Shown one piece after another: positions 18,866-28,458 of a DNA stretch of 41,687 nt. How positions within the stretch are numbered: position 1 is the first letter of the stretch; every line of letters begins with the position of its first letter. The notes beneath the pieces were generated by a model. It did no database searches, was not told the origin of the DNA, and saw nothing but the letters and a program-made list of their open reading frames with translations. The translations under genes were made by a program, and so were the position numbers. The DNA is from Asaia bogorensis (lineage in GTDB: Bacteria > Pseudomonadota > Alphaproteobacteria > Acetobacterales > Acetobacteraceae): positions 1 through 41,687 of the forward strand of contig CAMCEP010000002.1 of assembly GCA_945873675.1 (NCBI GenBank), written 5' to 3'.

Positions 18866-20197
18866 ATGTCTCTTGCAACTCCTATCGTGTGGTCGGAGGG
18901 GCTCTTCCTCCGCCAACATCATTTTCAACAGCAAGAGCGTTACCTTCGCCACTTGGTGCGAGAACGCACTGCTGCGCTTGGTGCACATGGCTGGGGAATC
19001 TCGGCGCTTGAGGTGGATCGTAGCCTATTGGCCCTCGGGCAATTTGGACTGACGCGCTGCCGTGCGATTTTGGAAGATGGCACACCTGTTTCGATACCAG
19101 ATGTGGATTCAAACCCAGCCCCGACACTTCTACCAGAAGCTGCGCGGGATCGAATAATTTATCTTGCGCTACCTGTTGCCCAAGCCGGCAGTATTGAAGT
19201 GACAACGGGTACCGGTACCATGGCTCGATATGTGCGCGATACCATCGAGGTTTCAGACGCAGTCGAAGGGCCGCCATCGACGGCAGATATCCCTATCGGG
19301 CGCCTGCAGTTCCGCTTCCTGGTGGAAGGGAATGATTTATCGGGCTTTGTGTGCCTGGGCGTCGCACGTGTGAAGGAAGTACGCCCGGGTGGTGGAGTAT
19401 TATTGGATGAAACCTTTATGCCTGCAGCAACGGACTGTAGCGCCCACCCAACACTTGCTGGAATAGTGACTGATACATTGGGGTTAGTAACGCATCGTGC
19501 GGATGCACTGGCCCGACGTCTTGCCGGCAACGATGCTGTTGGAGGGGCTGAGGTAACTGATCTTTTGCTGCTTGCCGCGTTAAATCGTGCGGCGGCCTTG
19601 TTCACTCACCTTTCCGAATTCGTTGGGCTCCACCCAGAACGGCTTTTCGCCGAGTTGGTGCAATTGGCCGGAGAGATCGCGAGCTTCACCACCCCCACAC
19701 GCCGCAACGCGGTTTTTCCAGCCTATCGCCATACCAACCTAGAGGCCAGCTTCCGTCCAGTGATTGATGATTTGCGGCGATCGCTCACTTCTGTGCTGGA
19801 TCGCCGGGCAGTCTCCATACCTTTGACGGAAAGGAAATACGGCATCTTAACCGGTCACATAGCTGATCTCTCCCTGGTTGGTGAGGCACAATTCGTATTG
19901 GTGGCGCGATCCTCCTTCTCAGCGCCCACGATTGCACGTGTACTTCCCGCCCAGGTTAAAGTGGGACCCACAGAAATCATTCGCGATCTGGTGAATTCAT
20001 CCCTTCCTGGTATCGGCCTCCGAGCCCTGCCGTCGGCGCCTCGCGTGCTGCCTTTTTATGGTAACGCAACCTATTTCGAATTGGCGGCCGATAGTCCGCT
20101 TTGGGCACGCATGCGAATTTCTGGTGCTGTGGCGCTACACGTAGCGGGGGAGTTCACCGACCTCGAAGTTGAACTCTGGGCGATAAGGAGCCCCTAA
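18866..20197 (+). CDS. tssK: T6SS baseplate-membrane connector TssK
   Basis: TssK (ImpJ/VasE) is the trimeric adaptor that links baseplate wedges to the TssJLM membrane complex. At 443 residues it is full length. The start PIVWSEGLFLRQHHFQQQERYL is diagnostic of the family. It also has PIGRLQF, the FTTPTRRNAVFPAYRHTNLE region and the C-terminal receptor domain ending GEFTDLEVELWAIR. I use the ATG at 18866, 16 bases after fha, because the longer frame from 18761 lies inside fha. Confidence 0.97.
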   Translation: MSLATPIVWSEGLFLRQHHFQQQERYLRHLVRERTAALGAHGWGISALEVDRSLLALGQFGLTRCRAILEDGTPVSIPDVDSNPAPTLLPEAARDRIIYLALPVAQAGSIEVTTGTGTMARYVRDTIEVSDAVEGPPSTADIPIGRLQFRFLVEGNDLSGFVCLGVARVKEVRPGGGVLLDETFMPAATDCSAHPTLAGIVTDTLGLVTHRADALARRLAGNDAVGGAEVTDLLLLAALNRAAALFTHLSEFVGLHPERLFAELVQLAGEIASFTTPTRRNAVFPAYRHTNLEASFRPVIDDLRRSLTSVLDRRAVSIPLTERKYGILTGHIADLSLVGEAQFVLVARSSFSAPTIARVLPAQVKVGPTEIIRDLVNSSLPGIGLRALPSAPRVLPFYGNATYFELAADSPLWARMRISGAVALHVAGEFTDLEVELWAIRSP

Positions 20198-20201
20198 AAA
20201 C

Positions 20202-21596
20202 ATGTCACAACCCTCGCCTTTCACCGAAGAGCCAGATGAACTCGACAAGACTACCCGAATTCTGCCTGGTGCGAAAATTAACGCAGCCTCGGCGCGAGTG
20301 CCTGAGCATGAGCCTGAGAGACGGATTGTGCCATCGCGCGCTGCCGCTATGCAGCAATCGCAATCGCTGGGATCCCCAGAAGGTGACGTTTGGGATCTTA
20401 GTGCGCTAAACCAACTATGCGCTTTGGCTGCCCCACTTTTGACGATGGCAGCTCGATTGGCTGCGGGCCATGCGCACCCGGATCTCGAGGAATTGCGCGG
20501 TCGCGCGGTTACGTACGTACGCGAGATGGAGAGCCGTGCGCTGCAGGAAAATGTGTCAACGGAACGATTGCGTGTGTTGCGTTATCTGATCTGCGCCACA
20601 TTGGATGATTTAGTGCTCAGCACGGCGGAGGGTCCACAGAGTGATTGGGCCTCCCGCGGTTTGGTCAGTACCATCGAGCAGGAAACCTGGGGCGGTGAAC
20701 GTTTCTTCGTGCTCCTGGATAACGCCATGACCGATCCGGCGCGGTCGATTGATGTTCTCGAACTTTGCCATATTTGCATTTCGATCGGCTTTGCGGGGCG
20801 CTACCGCGTGGCACCGCGTGGCTCAACCGAACTCGCGGCGTTGCGTGATAAGCTTTTCCGCATCATTCGGGCACAGCGTGGTGACCCGGAATTAGATCTT
20901 TCGCCACCGCTTCGGCCGCTTGGTCTCCCTTTCATGCCACCCAAACCTGCGCGTTGGCTCTGGGCAGTACCTATTGCCGCGCTACTGCTGCTGGTGACTG
21001 GCTGGATCGTGGCTGATCGCTCACTTTCCGCCACGGCGGCCGCACTCGTAACACGCTTGGAGGCGATATTGCCGCCTGGTCAACCATTGATCATCCTCCC
21101 AACTGCGACACCAGCTTCCCCGGCGCCCTCGCTCACTCCAGAACAGCGCTTTCTGCAACTTGAAAGAGTACGCGAAAGGCTGGCGGACCTAGTCGCAGCG
21201 CGGCGTTTGGAGATTACTGAGACCGAGGCACATATTATTCTCCGTTCCCCCGACTTGATGCTACCGTCTGGCCGGACATCGCCCCCGCAGGACTCTCTAG
21301 TTTTGATCGAGAGGATCGGCGCTGCATTGGCGGTTGAGCCTGGCCAAATTCTGATTGTAGGGCATAGCGACAATGTGCCGGTCATCGCAGCGAGGTCATT
21401 TGACAATGTCGAATTATCTCGCCGGCGGGCACAATTAGTCGCAGAGCGCATGGCCCCCACTATCGGCGGAGAGCAGCGCATGTCGGTGGAGGGGCGTGGT
21501 GATACACAGGCCATAGCCTCTAACGATACGCCTACCGGACGGCAGCGTAACCGTCGCGTTGAAGTCCTACTATCGCGCGAAGGTCGCATACCTTGA
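20202..21596 (+). CDS. tssL: T6SS inner-membrane protein TssL with OmpA-like peptidoglycan-binding domain
   Basis: The DotU-type cytoplasmic domain spans about residues 60-235 (LRYLICATLDDLVLST, WGGERFFVLLDNAM, LELCHICISIGFAGRYR). One transmembrane helix lies at about residues 250-272 (AVPIAALLLLVTGWIVA). A periplasmic OmpA/MotB-like domain follows (ILIVGHSDNVPV, NVELSRRRAQLVAERM, GRQRNRRVEVLL). This evolved form can anchor to peptidoglycan itself, which fits the absence of separate anchoring genes here. AAGGAG precedes the ATG, 4 bases after tssK. In Agrobacterium the equivalent TssL is a kinase target. Confidence 0.96.
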   Translation: MSQPSPFTEEPDELDKTTRILPGAKINAASARVPEHEPERRIVPSRAAAMQQSQSLGSPEGDVWDLSALNQLCALAAPLLTMAARLAAGHAHPDLEELRGRAVTYVREMESRALQENVSTERLRVLRYLICATLDDLVLSTAEGPQSDWASRGLVSTIEQETWGGERFFVLLDNAMTDPARSIDVLELCHICISIGFAGRYRVAPRGSTELAALRDKLFRIIRAQRGDPELDLSPPLRPLGLPFMPPKPARWLWAVPIAALLLLVTGWIVADRSLSATAAALVTRLEAILPPGQPLIILPTATPASPAPSLTPEQRFLQLERVRERLADLVAARRLEITETEAHIILRSPDLMLPSGRTSPPQDSLVLIERIGAALAVEPGQILIVGHSDNVPVIAARSFDNVELSRRRAQLVAERMAPTIGGEQRMSVEGRGDTQAIASNDTPTGRQRNRRVEVLLSREGRIP

Positions 21597-23074
21597 GAAT
21601 GATGAAGATGGATCGAAAAACGACCCATTCAGCAGGTTGGGTAGCAGCCAATGAGTCGCGCATTGCGATACGCCGTGTCGCTGCTGGCACATTGGGGTTG
21701 GTAAAGGATAGGCTATCTCAGGCTGAGGGTCTTCTGCTTGCTCGTGGGGGTAACCAGAAGCCTTGGTATATCGCTATTGGCGCAAACAATGTGGGTACTA
21801 CCACGTGGTTGCGCGTAGCCGCGGGATCTGGGCGGTGGACCGGGGATACGAGTTTATCGGGCGCTCCTTCAGCGCCGGTTGAATTGGTGTGCTGTGAGAG
21901 TGCATTGGTCGCCGATATCTCTGGAACTTTGATTTCACAGGATCTTGATGAAAAAGTAGAGAGTGTTGTCTGGCGAGGAGTTTTGCGCCAACTGCGCCGC
22001 GCGGCAATTGGCCGAATGGCTGGTATCTTGCTTTTTGTCGAAGCATCCGGCTCAGGCTTCCGAGAGATCGCGGATGCTGCGCTCGCCGCACGCCTCAAGG
22101 AGATCCGCGCCGCCTTTGGTCCTTTGCCGATCTACTTGATTGTGACAAAGCTCGACCGATTGCCTGGATATGGCACCTTTTTAGCGGGACTTGAGGGCGA
22201 TATCCGAGAGCGCCCCTATGGGGCGTTGTTGTCGCCGGGGGCAGGCCAACCAGCGCTAGCGGGCCAACTTCTAGATGAATTGTTGGCCCGGCTCACGGCG
22301 CAGACCATCTTCCGCTTGCAGGCCACTGGTATTGGCGAACAAGGCGCAGATGCTCTTGGTTTCCCTACGGCTTTCGCGAAAATGCGCGATCCGCTCATCG
22401 GGCTGGTAAATCGACTGCTGCCTCGCGAACCTGAAAGGCTCAGAGGAGTTTTCTTCAGCGCCAGCCCAACCGCCGGTACCGGGCGCGTCCGCCTGGACTT
22501 TGCACGCGATGTCCTGTCGGGTGTTGTGGCGCAGGAGGCTGGGTTGGCCAAATCAGCTAAGTATAGGCTTGCGATACGGGTACTGACATCCGTAGCCATC
22601 GCAATAGCGTTTTTGGTGGGCGGTCTTTCAGTTTTGGCAATTGACCATCGGGATCAGGGTGCGGCTCTGGCAAGAATGGAAGCTGCTATTGGGCGCGCCT
22701 CGGGTCATCTGGCCACAACCAGTGTTACTGTCATCTCCGACCGGGCCCCAAATTCGATCCTTCCTGTTCTAGATAGTCTCGCAGAGGCGACCGATGCAGT
22801 GGGTGCCGCGCCGATGGTGCTGACCGACCATACCGCTCTGGCCGCTCGCGCTGCCCGTGTTGTCTACCGCTCGGCTCTGGCAAAACTTCTGGCGCCAAGG
22901 CTTGGGCTTGCTGTCGAAGAAGCGATGCGTCAGCACGGGATAGACCCTGGTATCCTCGATGACGCCACCCTGAAGGGCTGGTTGGAGAGTGGTGGCTGGC
23001 CCATCCCGTCAGAGGATGCCGCTACGCTCCGGCACCATTTGAATGTCCTGCTTCGGCACGGGGGAGAAAGATGA
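21593..23074 (+). CDS. TssM/IcmF-like paralogue with degenerate GTPase domain
   Basis: A 493-residue protein that resembles the middle of TssM but is not functional TssM. It lacks the two N-terminal membrane helices. Its GTPase-like domain has GANNVGTTT where TssM has GPTGAGKT, so the P-loop lysine is missing. The guanine-specificity motif TKLD followed by RLPGYGTFL is kept. One transmembrane helix follows near residues 325-350 (VAIAIAFLVGGLSVLAI), then only about 140 periplasmic residues. The TTG at 21593 overlaps the tssL stop and is well spaced from GAAGG; the ATG at 21599 is an alternative. It overlaps tssM by 4 bp, so equal expression and a heteromeric membrane complex with TssM are plausible. 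Confidence 0.8.
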   Translation: MRMMKMDRKTTHSAGWVAANESRIAIRRVAAGTLGLVKDRLSQAEGLLLARGGNQKPWYIAIGANNVGTTTWLRVAAGSGRWTGDTSLSGAPSAPVELVCCESALVADISGTLISQDLDEKVESVVWRGVLRQLRRAAIGRMAGILLFVEASGSGFREIADAALAARLKEIRAAFGPLPIYLIVTKLDRLPGYGTFLAGLEGDIRERPYGALLSPGAGQPALAGQLLDELLARLTAQTIFRLQATGIGEQGADALGFPTAFAKMRDPLIGLVNRLLPREPERLRGVFFSASPTAGTGRVRLDFARDVLSGVVAQEAGLAKSAKYRLAIRVLTSVAIAIAFLVGGLSVLAIDHRDQGAALARMEAAIGRASGHLATTSVTVISDRAPNSILPVLDSLAEATDAVGAAPMVLTDHTALAARAARVVYRSALAKLLAPRLGLAVEEAMRQHGIDPGILDDATLKGWLESGGWPIPSEDAATLRHHLNVLLRHGGER

Positions 23075-26000
23075 GCGGGTCAACCCCCATCGGCGAAATT
23101 ATGCGCCGACCTCCGGTGATTGCGCTTCTGGTCGCGTCCGTACTGGGACTTTTACTTTGGTTTGGGTTGCCGCTGATTAACATAGGGGGGCAACAGCCTC
23201 TAGCCGGTACATCTCTGCGCCTTGGGGCCCTATTGTTTGTGGCGCTTTGTTGGGGAGGTGCGAATCTTCTTTTTGCGCGCAACGGCCAACGCGATGGAAT
23301 GTGGCGGGCCCAGGCAGCAACGCGGCGCGCCGCGCGCACAGCCGAACGTAATGCAAAAATTGAAAGCCGCACTGCCACGGACACGACAGCGCAGCGTCTG
23401 CTAGCGACCGATCGGCTGCTGCGCGGACATGTTTCTGAACTTCCGATATTTCTTTTGCTTGGTCCGACTGGCGCGGGCAAGACAGCCCTGCTTGCCCAAT
23501 CTGGACTTCCCTTTCCGCTACAGGCTCGGGCTGGGGTGCTGCCAGAAAGCGGGGTAGCCACAGAGCAAGCCGCGGCTTGGGTCGCCGAGAAGGCGATCTT
23601 CCTTGATACTCCGGGATATTTTGCGGATTTAGCGCCTCTATCTCCCGGTAATCGCGCGAAATGGTACGGTTTTCTTGGGCTACTGCGCCGGCGCCGCCCA
23701 TCGCAGGCGATCAATGGGATCCTACTCACGGTCAGCCTTGAGACAATCGCCAGAGCCTCTGAAACTGAGCGCACCACCTTGGCGCAGAATTTGCGCTATA
23801 GAATAACTGATGTTGAGGCTCGCTTTGGCTTCCGCCCGCCCTGCCACTTAATTTTTACGCACACCGATACAATCAGCGGGTTCAGTGAATTTTTCGCCGG
23901 AGTGTCGGCCGTTACTCGAGCTGGACAACTTGGTGCGGAGATTCCACCCATTCCAGACCAGCCCTTCCGGAGGGAAGTGTTGAGGAACTATTTTCACAGC
24001 ATCCTTGTGCGTCTCACGCCGGCAGTACCGACGCTTCTTCAACGGGAACTGGATGCGGAGCGGCGCTTTCGTATTCTTGAATTCCCAGCACAATTTGCAG
24101 CTCAATCCGAAGCTGTCGTGAACTTCCTGTCTGCCTTGATGGAGCCATCCCGCCAAGTGGCACAAGTTTATTTGCGTCGTTTCACGTTCACCAGCGTTCC
24201 GGGTCCAACAGAAGAATTAGATTCACTCGCGCCAATACTTGATGATGCATTTGGCTTGGCGCCGCTTCCGCCGACAGAAAGCAAGCCGGTCCAACGGCGC
24301 GCTAGTTTATTCATACATCGGCTGCTGGACGAAATACTGCCGGCTGAGGCTGGCCTCGCAGGTTTCGACCCTCGCCAGCGTCGTCGTGCCCAGCGAAGTC
24401 GATTGGCGCTTGCCTCTGGCTCCGGCGCTCTGGCCCTTACGCTTGGCGTGGCATTCACCCTGACCTGGACTGAAGGCCGTGATCATCTCAAGACCGCTGA
24501 GGCAGCGGCGACGGAAGTAGAATTGGGTCTGACGCGTATAACTGCCGGCGCCTCGCACGAGGCGCGCCTGGAGGTGCTTGATGCGCTCCGAACGGCCGCA
24601 GAGAGGCATAAGGAGAGTTTTACTGGTATCGGTGGGGAAGCTCTGGACGAAACTGACAAGTTGGCGGAAGCTGCCTATCGAAGGGGTCTTTCTGCGCTTC
24701 TATACCCTGAACTCACAGCCTACCTCCACGCAAAGCTTTCCTCGGCGATTGGGCAAGGAGCTGAGCCAGCTGAGGTTTTCGCCGCGTTGCGCGCCTATCG
24801 CGTCATTCTTGGGCAAGGGCCCTTCGATGCGGCTTTGCTCCGCGCGGCATTGCAAGATCTACCCAGACCCTACTCCGCCGTTTGGCGTGCTTCTCATGCT
24901 AGGCATGTTGATGCGGTTTTGAACGCCGGTGCGCCGCTGCCCGGCGCTACGGTGGACACTTCATTAATTGAGCTCGGGTTGGCGCGACTGCGCGGTTGGT
25001 CATCGGTTGAATTGGGCTATGCGATCTTGCAGAGCCATCCTTCATTAAAGGCTATGCCAGAATGGCGTGTAGCCGATCATGCAGGACCTGCGGGCGCACG
25101 TGTACTTGCAAGAAGATCTAATCGTGGCCTGCTGCAGGGCGTGCCCGGTATGTATACAGCGGCTGCCTTTCATGATGTGGTGAAGGCGCTTATTCCGATT
25201 GCTGCGCGCGAAGCGATGGACGTCGCTTGGGTGCTTGGTGAAAGCTCCCTTGGGGTTACTGCTGCAGCAAGGCGTGACCGAAGCGAGGCGAATATTCTTG
25301 CACTCTACCTTGATGATTATGCCCGCGCTTGGGAGGGGCTGCTGGCGGATATTGGGATTTTTCCCTTTAGCACCGTGGAGCAGACGCTGGATGTGCTCAA
25401 CGCGCTCTCGACGACGCAATCACCCCTCCGCCTTTTCCTCCTCGCGGCGGCAAGTGAAACGACGCTCACAACGCCCGCTGTGGCCGATTCGGCTGCTGCA
25501 GGGCGCGCCCCGGCAGCTGCTGGGCTTGATGGTGTATCATTGGCTTCAGGACACCTGACCGGGCCTTTGGCGCGCGGCTTGGTAGCTGCTATTCCATCGC
25601 CGCAACAGCCTGGGCAACCGATAAACGACCGCTTCTCTGCGCTACACGAATTTGTGCGTGGTGTTAACGGTCAACCAGCCGAACTTGAAGCTTTGACCGC
25701 AGGTTTCCGGGAATTGTATGAACAACTACTCCAAGCTTCATTTGCGCCAGATAGCGGACGGGCGATGCTTGCGGCACTGCAGGGTACGGGCGGCAACCAA
25801 GCCAGGCTTCGCCTGCAAGGTATTCTACAGCGTAGTCCGGCATCCATCCGCCGGACAGTGGAACCGGCGGTTCAGCGCGCACAGAACGTCGCGCGTATTA
25901 CCGCTTCGGACCAGGCGAATGCTGCATGGCATTCACGACTATTGCCGGTTTGCCGCGCGCTCCTTGATCGTTTTCCGTTCAACCCAACAGCAGGGGATGA

Positions 26001-26604
26001 AGCGGCTTTAGGCGATGTAACATCGTTATTTGGCCCTACCGGCCAACTGAATGCCTTCTTTGAAGAGCACTTGAAGCCACATATCAATGCGACCACTACG
26101 CCCTGGACGCTGCGGCGCACCGGCGGGGCATCATTTGCGGTATCGCCAGCAATGCTTGCCTTTCTCGAACGGGCGGAGTTGCTGCGCACAGCCCTTTTTT
26201 CCTTAGGGGCCGAAAGCCCACGAGGGAGATTTGAGATTGAGCCGGTTGAACTAGATGTTCGTGCGCTGGAAATGCTGCTGGTGATGAACGGTAGCATCCT
26301 ATCATATCGTCATGGCCCAACCACCCCGCGCCAATTTGATTGGCCTTCCGCTACCCCAGCTGTAAGGCTTACTTTTGGTCCGCCGATACCAGGTGAGATA
26401 TCTTCTGCGGAATTTCGGGGCCCCTGGGCATTACACCGTCTACTCGCGCGCGCAACGCGACAGACCTCAACAAAGCCTGAAGAGACTCTCTTTCGGATCG
26501 ATTTGGGGGCGCGCTGGACGGTATTGTCTTTGAGAGCGAGCAGTCCAGCAAACCCTTTCTCGGTTGGCGTGTTTGATGGGCTGCGCTGCCCTGAGGCGTT
26601 GTGA
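23071..26604 (+). CDS. tssM: T6SS inner-membrane protein TssM (IcmF)
   Basis: Full-length TssM, 1177 residues, the core of the membrane complex. Two N-terminal helices (about residues 13-35 and 48-66) precede a cytoplasmic GTPase-like domain with intact P-loop GPTGAGKT, DTPGYF and the THTD motif followed by ISGFSEFF. A third helix lies near residues 448-468 (ALALTLGVAFTLTW). A large periplasmic region follows, ending in the beta-rich IcmF C-terminal domain (FDWPSATPAVRLTF, GPWALHRLL). It overlaps the upstream paralogue and the downstream phosphatase gene. Confidence 0.97.
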   Translation: MSGSTPIGEIMRRPPVIALLVASVLGLLLWFGLPLINIGGQQPLAGTSLRLGALLFVALCWGGANLLFARNGQRDGMWRAQAATRRAARTAERNAKIESRTATDTTAQRLLATDRLLRGHVSELPIFLLLGPTGAGKTALLAQSGLPFPLQARAGVLPESGVATEQAAAWVAEKAIFLDTPGYFADLAPLSPGNRAKWYGFLGLLRRRRPSQAINGILLTVSLETIARASETERTTLAQNLRYRITDVEARFGFRPPCHLIFTHTDTISGFSEFFAGVSAVTRAGQLGAEIPPIPDQPFRREVLRNYFHSILVRLTPAVPTLLQRELDAERRFRILEFPAQFAAQSEAVVNFLSALMEPSRQVAQVYLRRFTFTSVPGPTEELDSLAPILDDAFGLAPLPPTESKPVQRRASLFIHRLLDEILPAEAGLAGFDPRQRRRAQRSRLALASGSGALALTLGVAFTLTWTEGRDHLKTAEAAATEVELGLTRITAGASHEARLEVLDALRTAAERHKESFTGIGGEALDETDKLAEAAYRRGLSALLYPELTAYLHAKLSSAIGQGAEPAEVFAALRAYRVILGQGPFDAALLRAALQDLPRPYSAVWRASHARHVDAVLNAGAPLPGATVDTSLIELGLARLRGWSSVELGYAILQSHPSLKAMPEWRVADHAGPAGARVLARRSNRGLLQGVPGMYTAAAFHDVVKALIPIAAREAMDVAWVLGESSLGVTAAARRDRSEANILALYLDDYARAWEGLLADIGIFPFSTVEQTLDVLNALSTTQSPLRLFLLAAASETTLTTPAVADSAAAGRAPAAAGLDGVSLASGHLTGPLARGLVAAIPSPQQPGQPINDRFSALHEFVRGVNGQPAELEALTAGFRELYEQLLQASFAPDSGRAMLAALQGTGGNQARLRLQGILQRSPASIRRTVEPAVQRAQNVARITASDQANAAWHSRLLPVCRALLDRFPFNPTAGDEAALGDVTSLFGPTGQLNAFFEEHLKPHINATTTPWTLRRTGGASFAVSPAMLAFLERAELLRTALFSLGAESPRGRFEIEPVELDVRALEMLLVMNGSILSYRHGPTTPRQFDWPSATPAVRLTFGPPIPGEISSAEFRGPWALHRLLARATRQTSTKPEETLFRIDLGARWTVLSLRASSPANPFSVGVFDGLRCPEAL

Positions 26605-27314
26605 TGCTTACTGGTCGCTTCGGAGGACGGCTGCTTAGCTGGGCGCATTCTTCAAGGGAACTCAGTTTCACGACAGGATACGCGACCCAGGCCGGACTTA
26701 GGCGGCGGATTCAGGAGGACGCCGTTGCTATTGTTCCGAATTGCGGGCTTTGGGCTGTGGTGGACGGCATGGGGGGCCATGGCGGCGGGGCAATGGCCAG
26801 CCGTCTTGTTTCGAGGGCATTGCTTGCGGTGAAGCCTGAAGGTGGAATTGCGGGCATGACCCGGGCAGTCTTGCGTTGCTTGCGCCAGTCGCATGAAGAA
26901 TTGAATAATCTAGATACTGAAACTGGTAGAAAGCCTGGCGCCGCCTTCATTGTGCTTCTCACGGCGGCTGACCATTACACTGCTATTTGGGCAGGTGACG
27001 CACGGTTATACCAACAGCGCCGTGGCGTATTCTCCCAAGTAACACAGGACCATCTTGCCCAGGATGGCCATAGCCTATTGCAGGCAATTGGCGGTGGCGG
27101 TCCCTTGGAACCCGAAATTGTACATGGCCTGCTGCGCTCCGGGGATCGTTTCCTTTTGTGTAGCGATGGCATAACGAAGACCCTGTCCGGTGCTGTAATC
27201 GCCAAGCTGCTTGCGGCTGGCGAAGCGCAGGGCTCTGCCGACGCCTTGATAGCAGCCGTCCTTGCTGCCGGCGCGCCGGACGACGCTACCGGCATTGTGG
27301 TGGCTGTGAATTGA
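26601..27314 (+). CDS. pppA: PP2C-type Ser/Thr phosphatase of the T6SS (PppA-like)
   Basis: A 237-residue PPM-family metallophosphatase expected to remove the kinase-added phosphate and so reset the T6SS. Metal-site motifs are present: RRRIQEDAV, WAVVDGMGGHGGG, AIWAGDARLY, FLLCSDGITKTL and DDATGIVV at the end. No membrane segment. The GTG at 26601 overlaps the tssM stop (GTGA); the next codon is ATG at 26604, an equally possible start. It is the last gene of the T6SS run, and an IS remnant begins about 80 bases later. Confidence 0.94.
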   Translation: MMLTGRFGGRLLSWAHSSRELSFTTGYATQAGLRRRIQEDAVAIVPNCGLWAVVDGMGGHGGGAMASRLVSRALLAVKPEGGIAGMTRAVLRCLRQSHEELNNLDTETGRKPGAAFIVLLTAADHYTAIWAGDARLYQQRRGVFSQVTQDHLAQDGHSLLQAIGGGGPLEPEIVHGLLRSGDRFLLCSDGITKTLSGAVIAKLLAAGEAQGSADALIAAVLAAGAPDDATGIVVAVN

Positions 27315-27466
27315 TATGGAACTGTCGCTTATTATACCGCTCAGCGTTCTGATGTGCCCGCCCGAAATGGTGTCAGTTTTTAATTGGGACTGTTGACGTG
27401 CTCTGACGCGCCCCACTGAATTGTTGCCAAATTTCGGTAGAGTCTGTTTCTCAAGGGGACGGACGA

Positions 27467-27751
27467 ATAAAACGCAGCAGGTTCAGCGATGAGCACATCA
27501 TCGGGATTTTGAAGGAACAGGAAGCGGGTGCGGTGACGGCGGATGTTTGCCGCCGTCACGCGATCAGCGAGGCAAAATTCTACGAGTGGAAGGCCAAGTA
27601 TGGCGACCTGGAAGTGACGGAGGCCAAGCGGCTTCGCACACTGGAGGTTGAGAACGCCAAGCTGAAAAAGCTTTTGGCCGAGGCGATGCTGGACATTGCG
27701 GTCTTGAAAGACATCTCCCCAAAAAATGGTGACGCCCGGCGCGAAGCGTGA
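27467..27751 (+). pseudogene. IS3-family transposase OrfA, start codon lost
   Basis: The frame reads IKRSRFSDEHIIGILKEQEAG, where intact relatives start MKRSRF. The initiator is ATA at 27467, so normal translation would be lost or would fall back to the TTG at 27509 inside the helix-turn-helix. The rest (DVCRRHAISEAKFYEWKAKYG, then the leucine-zipper-like ENAKLKKLLAEAMLDIAVLKD) is intact. A run of six A residues at 27719-27725, just before the orfB start, is a plausible -1 frameshift site of the kind IS3 elements use. Confidence 0.7.
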
Positions 27752-28458
27752 TGCGGTCGCCCATGCCCGGAAGTGCTATGGGCTGAGCGAGCGCCGGGCA
27801 TGTCATCTGATCGGAATTCCCAGGCGGGTAGCGCGATATAAGCCTAGCCGTCCGGACGATACTCACCTGCGGCAGCGGTTGCGTGAGCTGGCAGCCGCGC
27901 GGCGGCCGGAAACGGGCGCTGCGGACCAGGGCGCCAATGGCGCTGCCACAAGGGCCGAACCAGCGCTGGTCGTTGGACTTTGTCTCTGACGCCTTTGGCT
28001 GTGGTCGGCGTTTCTGCATTCTGTGCGTGGTGGATGATTTCACGCGCGAATGCCTGGCGCTGGTGCCTGATACGTCGCTGTCGGGCGCCAGGGTGGCACG
28101 TGAGCTCGACATGATCGCGGCGATCCGTGGCAAGAAGCTGGCGGCGATCAGCGACAACGGCACGGAGCTGACATCGGCCTCGATCCTACGCTGGTCGCAA
28201 GAGCGGTAGGTGGAATGGCATTACATCGCGCCGGGCAAACCGACCCAGAATGCGTTCGTCGAAAGCTTCAACGGAAGGCTGCGCGATGAGTGCCTGAATG
28301 AGACTCTATTCACCTCCATGGCGCAGGCATGGGCCGTGCTGGCCACCTGGCGGCAGGACTTCAATACCATCAGGCCACACTCGAAACTGGGCGGGCTCAC
28401 CCCCGCCGAGATCGCCGGTCAACGGGGATGGGGGCATGCCCCATCCCCGTTGCCATAA
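27726..28458 (+). pseudogene. IS3-family transposase OrfB (DDE), deleted, frameshifted and interrupted
   Basis: Starts normally (MVTPGAKRDAVAHARKCYGLSERRAC) and runs to LRELAA near 27895. It then jumps into another frame at GGRKRALRTRAPMALPQ, losing about 40 residues that intact relatives have between these points. The integrase core follows with the DDE landmarks WSLDFVSD, ISDNGTE and [18 protein letters not shown] at 28207-28209 interrupts it within [13 protein letters not shown]. The frame ends at 28458. Confidence 0.8.
28420..28452. terminator. Strong hairpin at the 3' end of the IS
   Basis: A perfect 14-bp stem (CAACGGGGATGGGG, 28420-28433, with its complement at 28439-28452) around a 5-base loop. 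It overlaps the last codons of orfB. With no T-run, it is best seen as a structure that blocks read-through in either direction or shields the IS from outside transcription. Confidence 0.55.
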
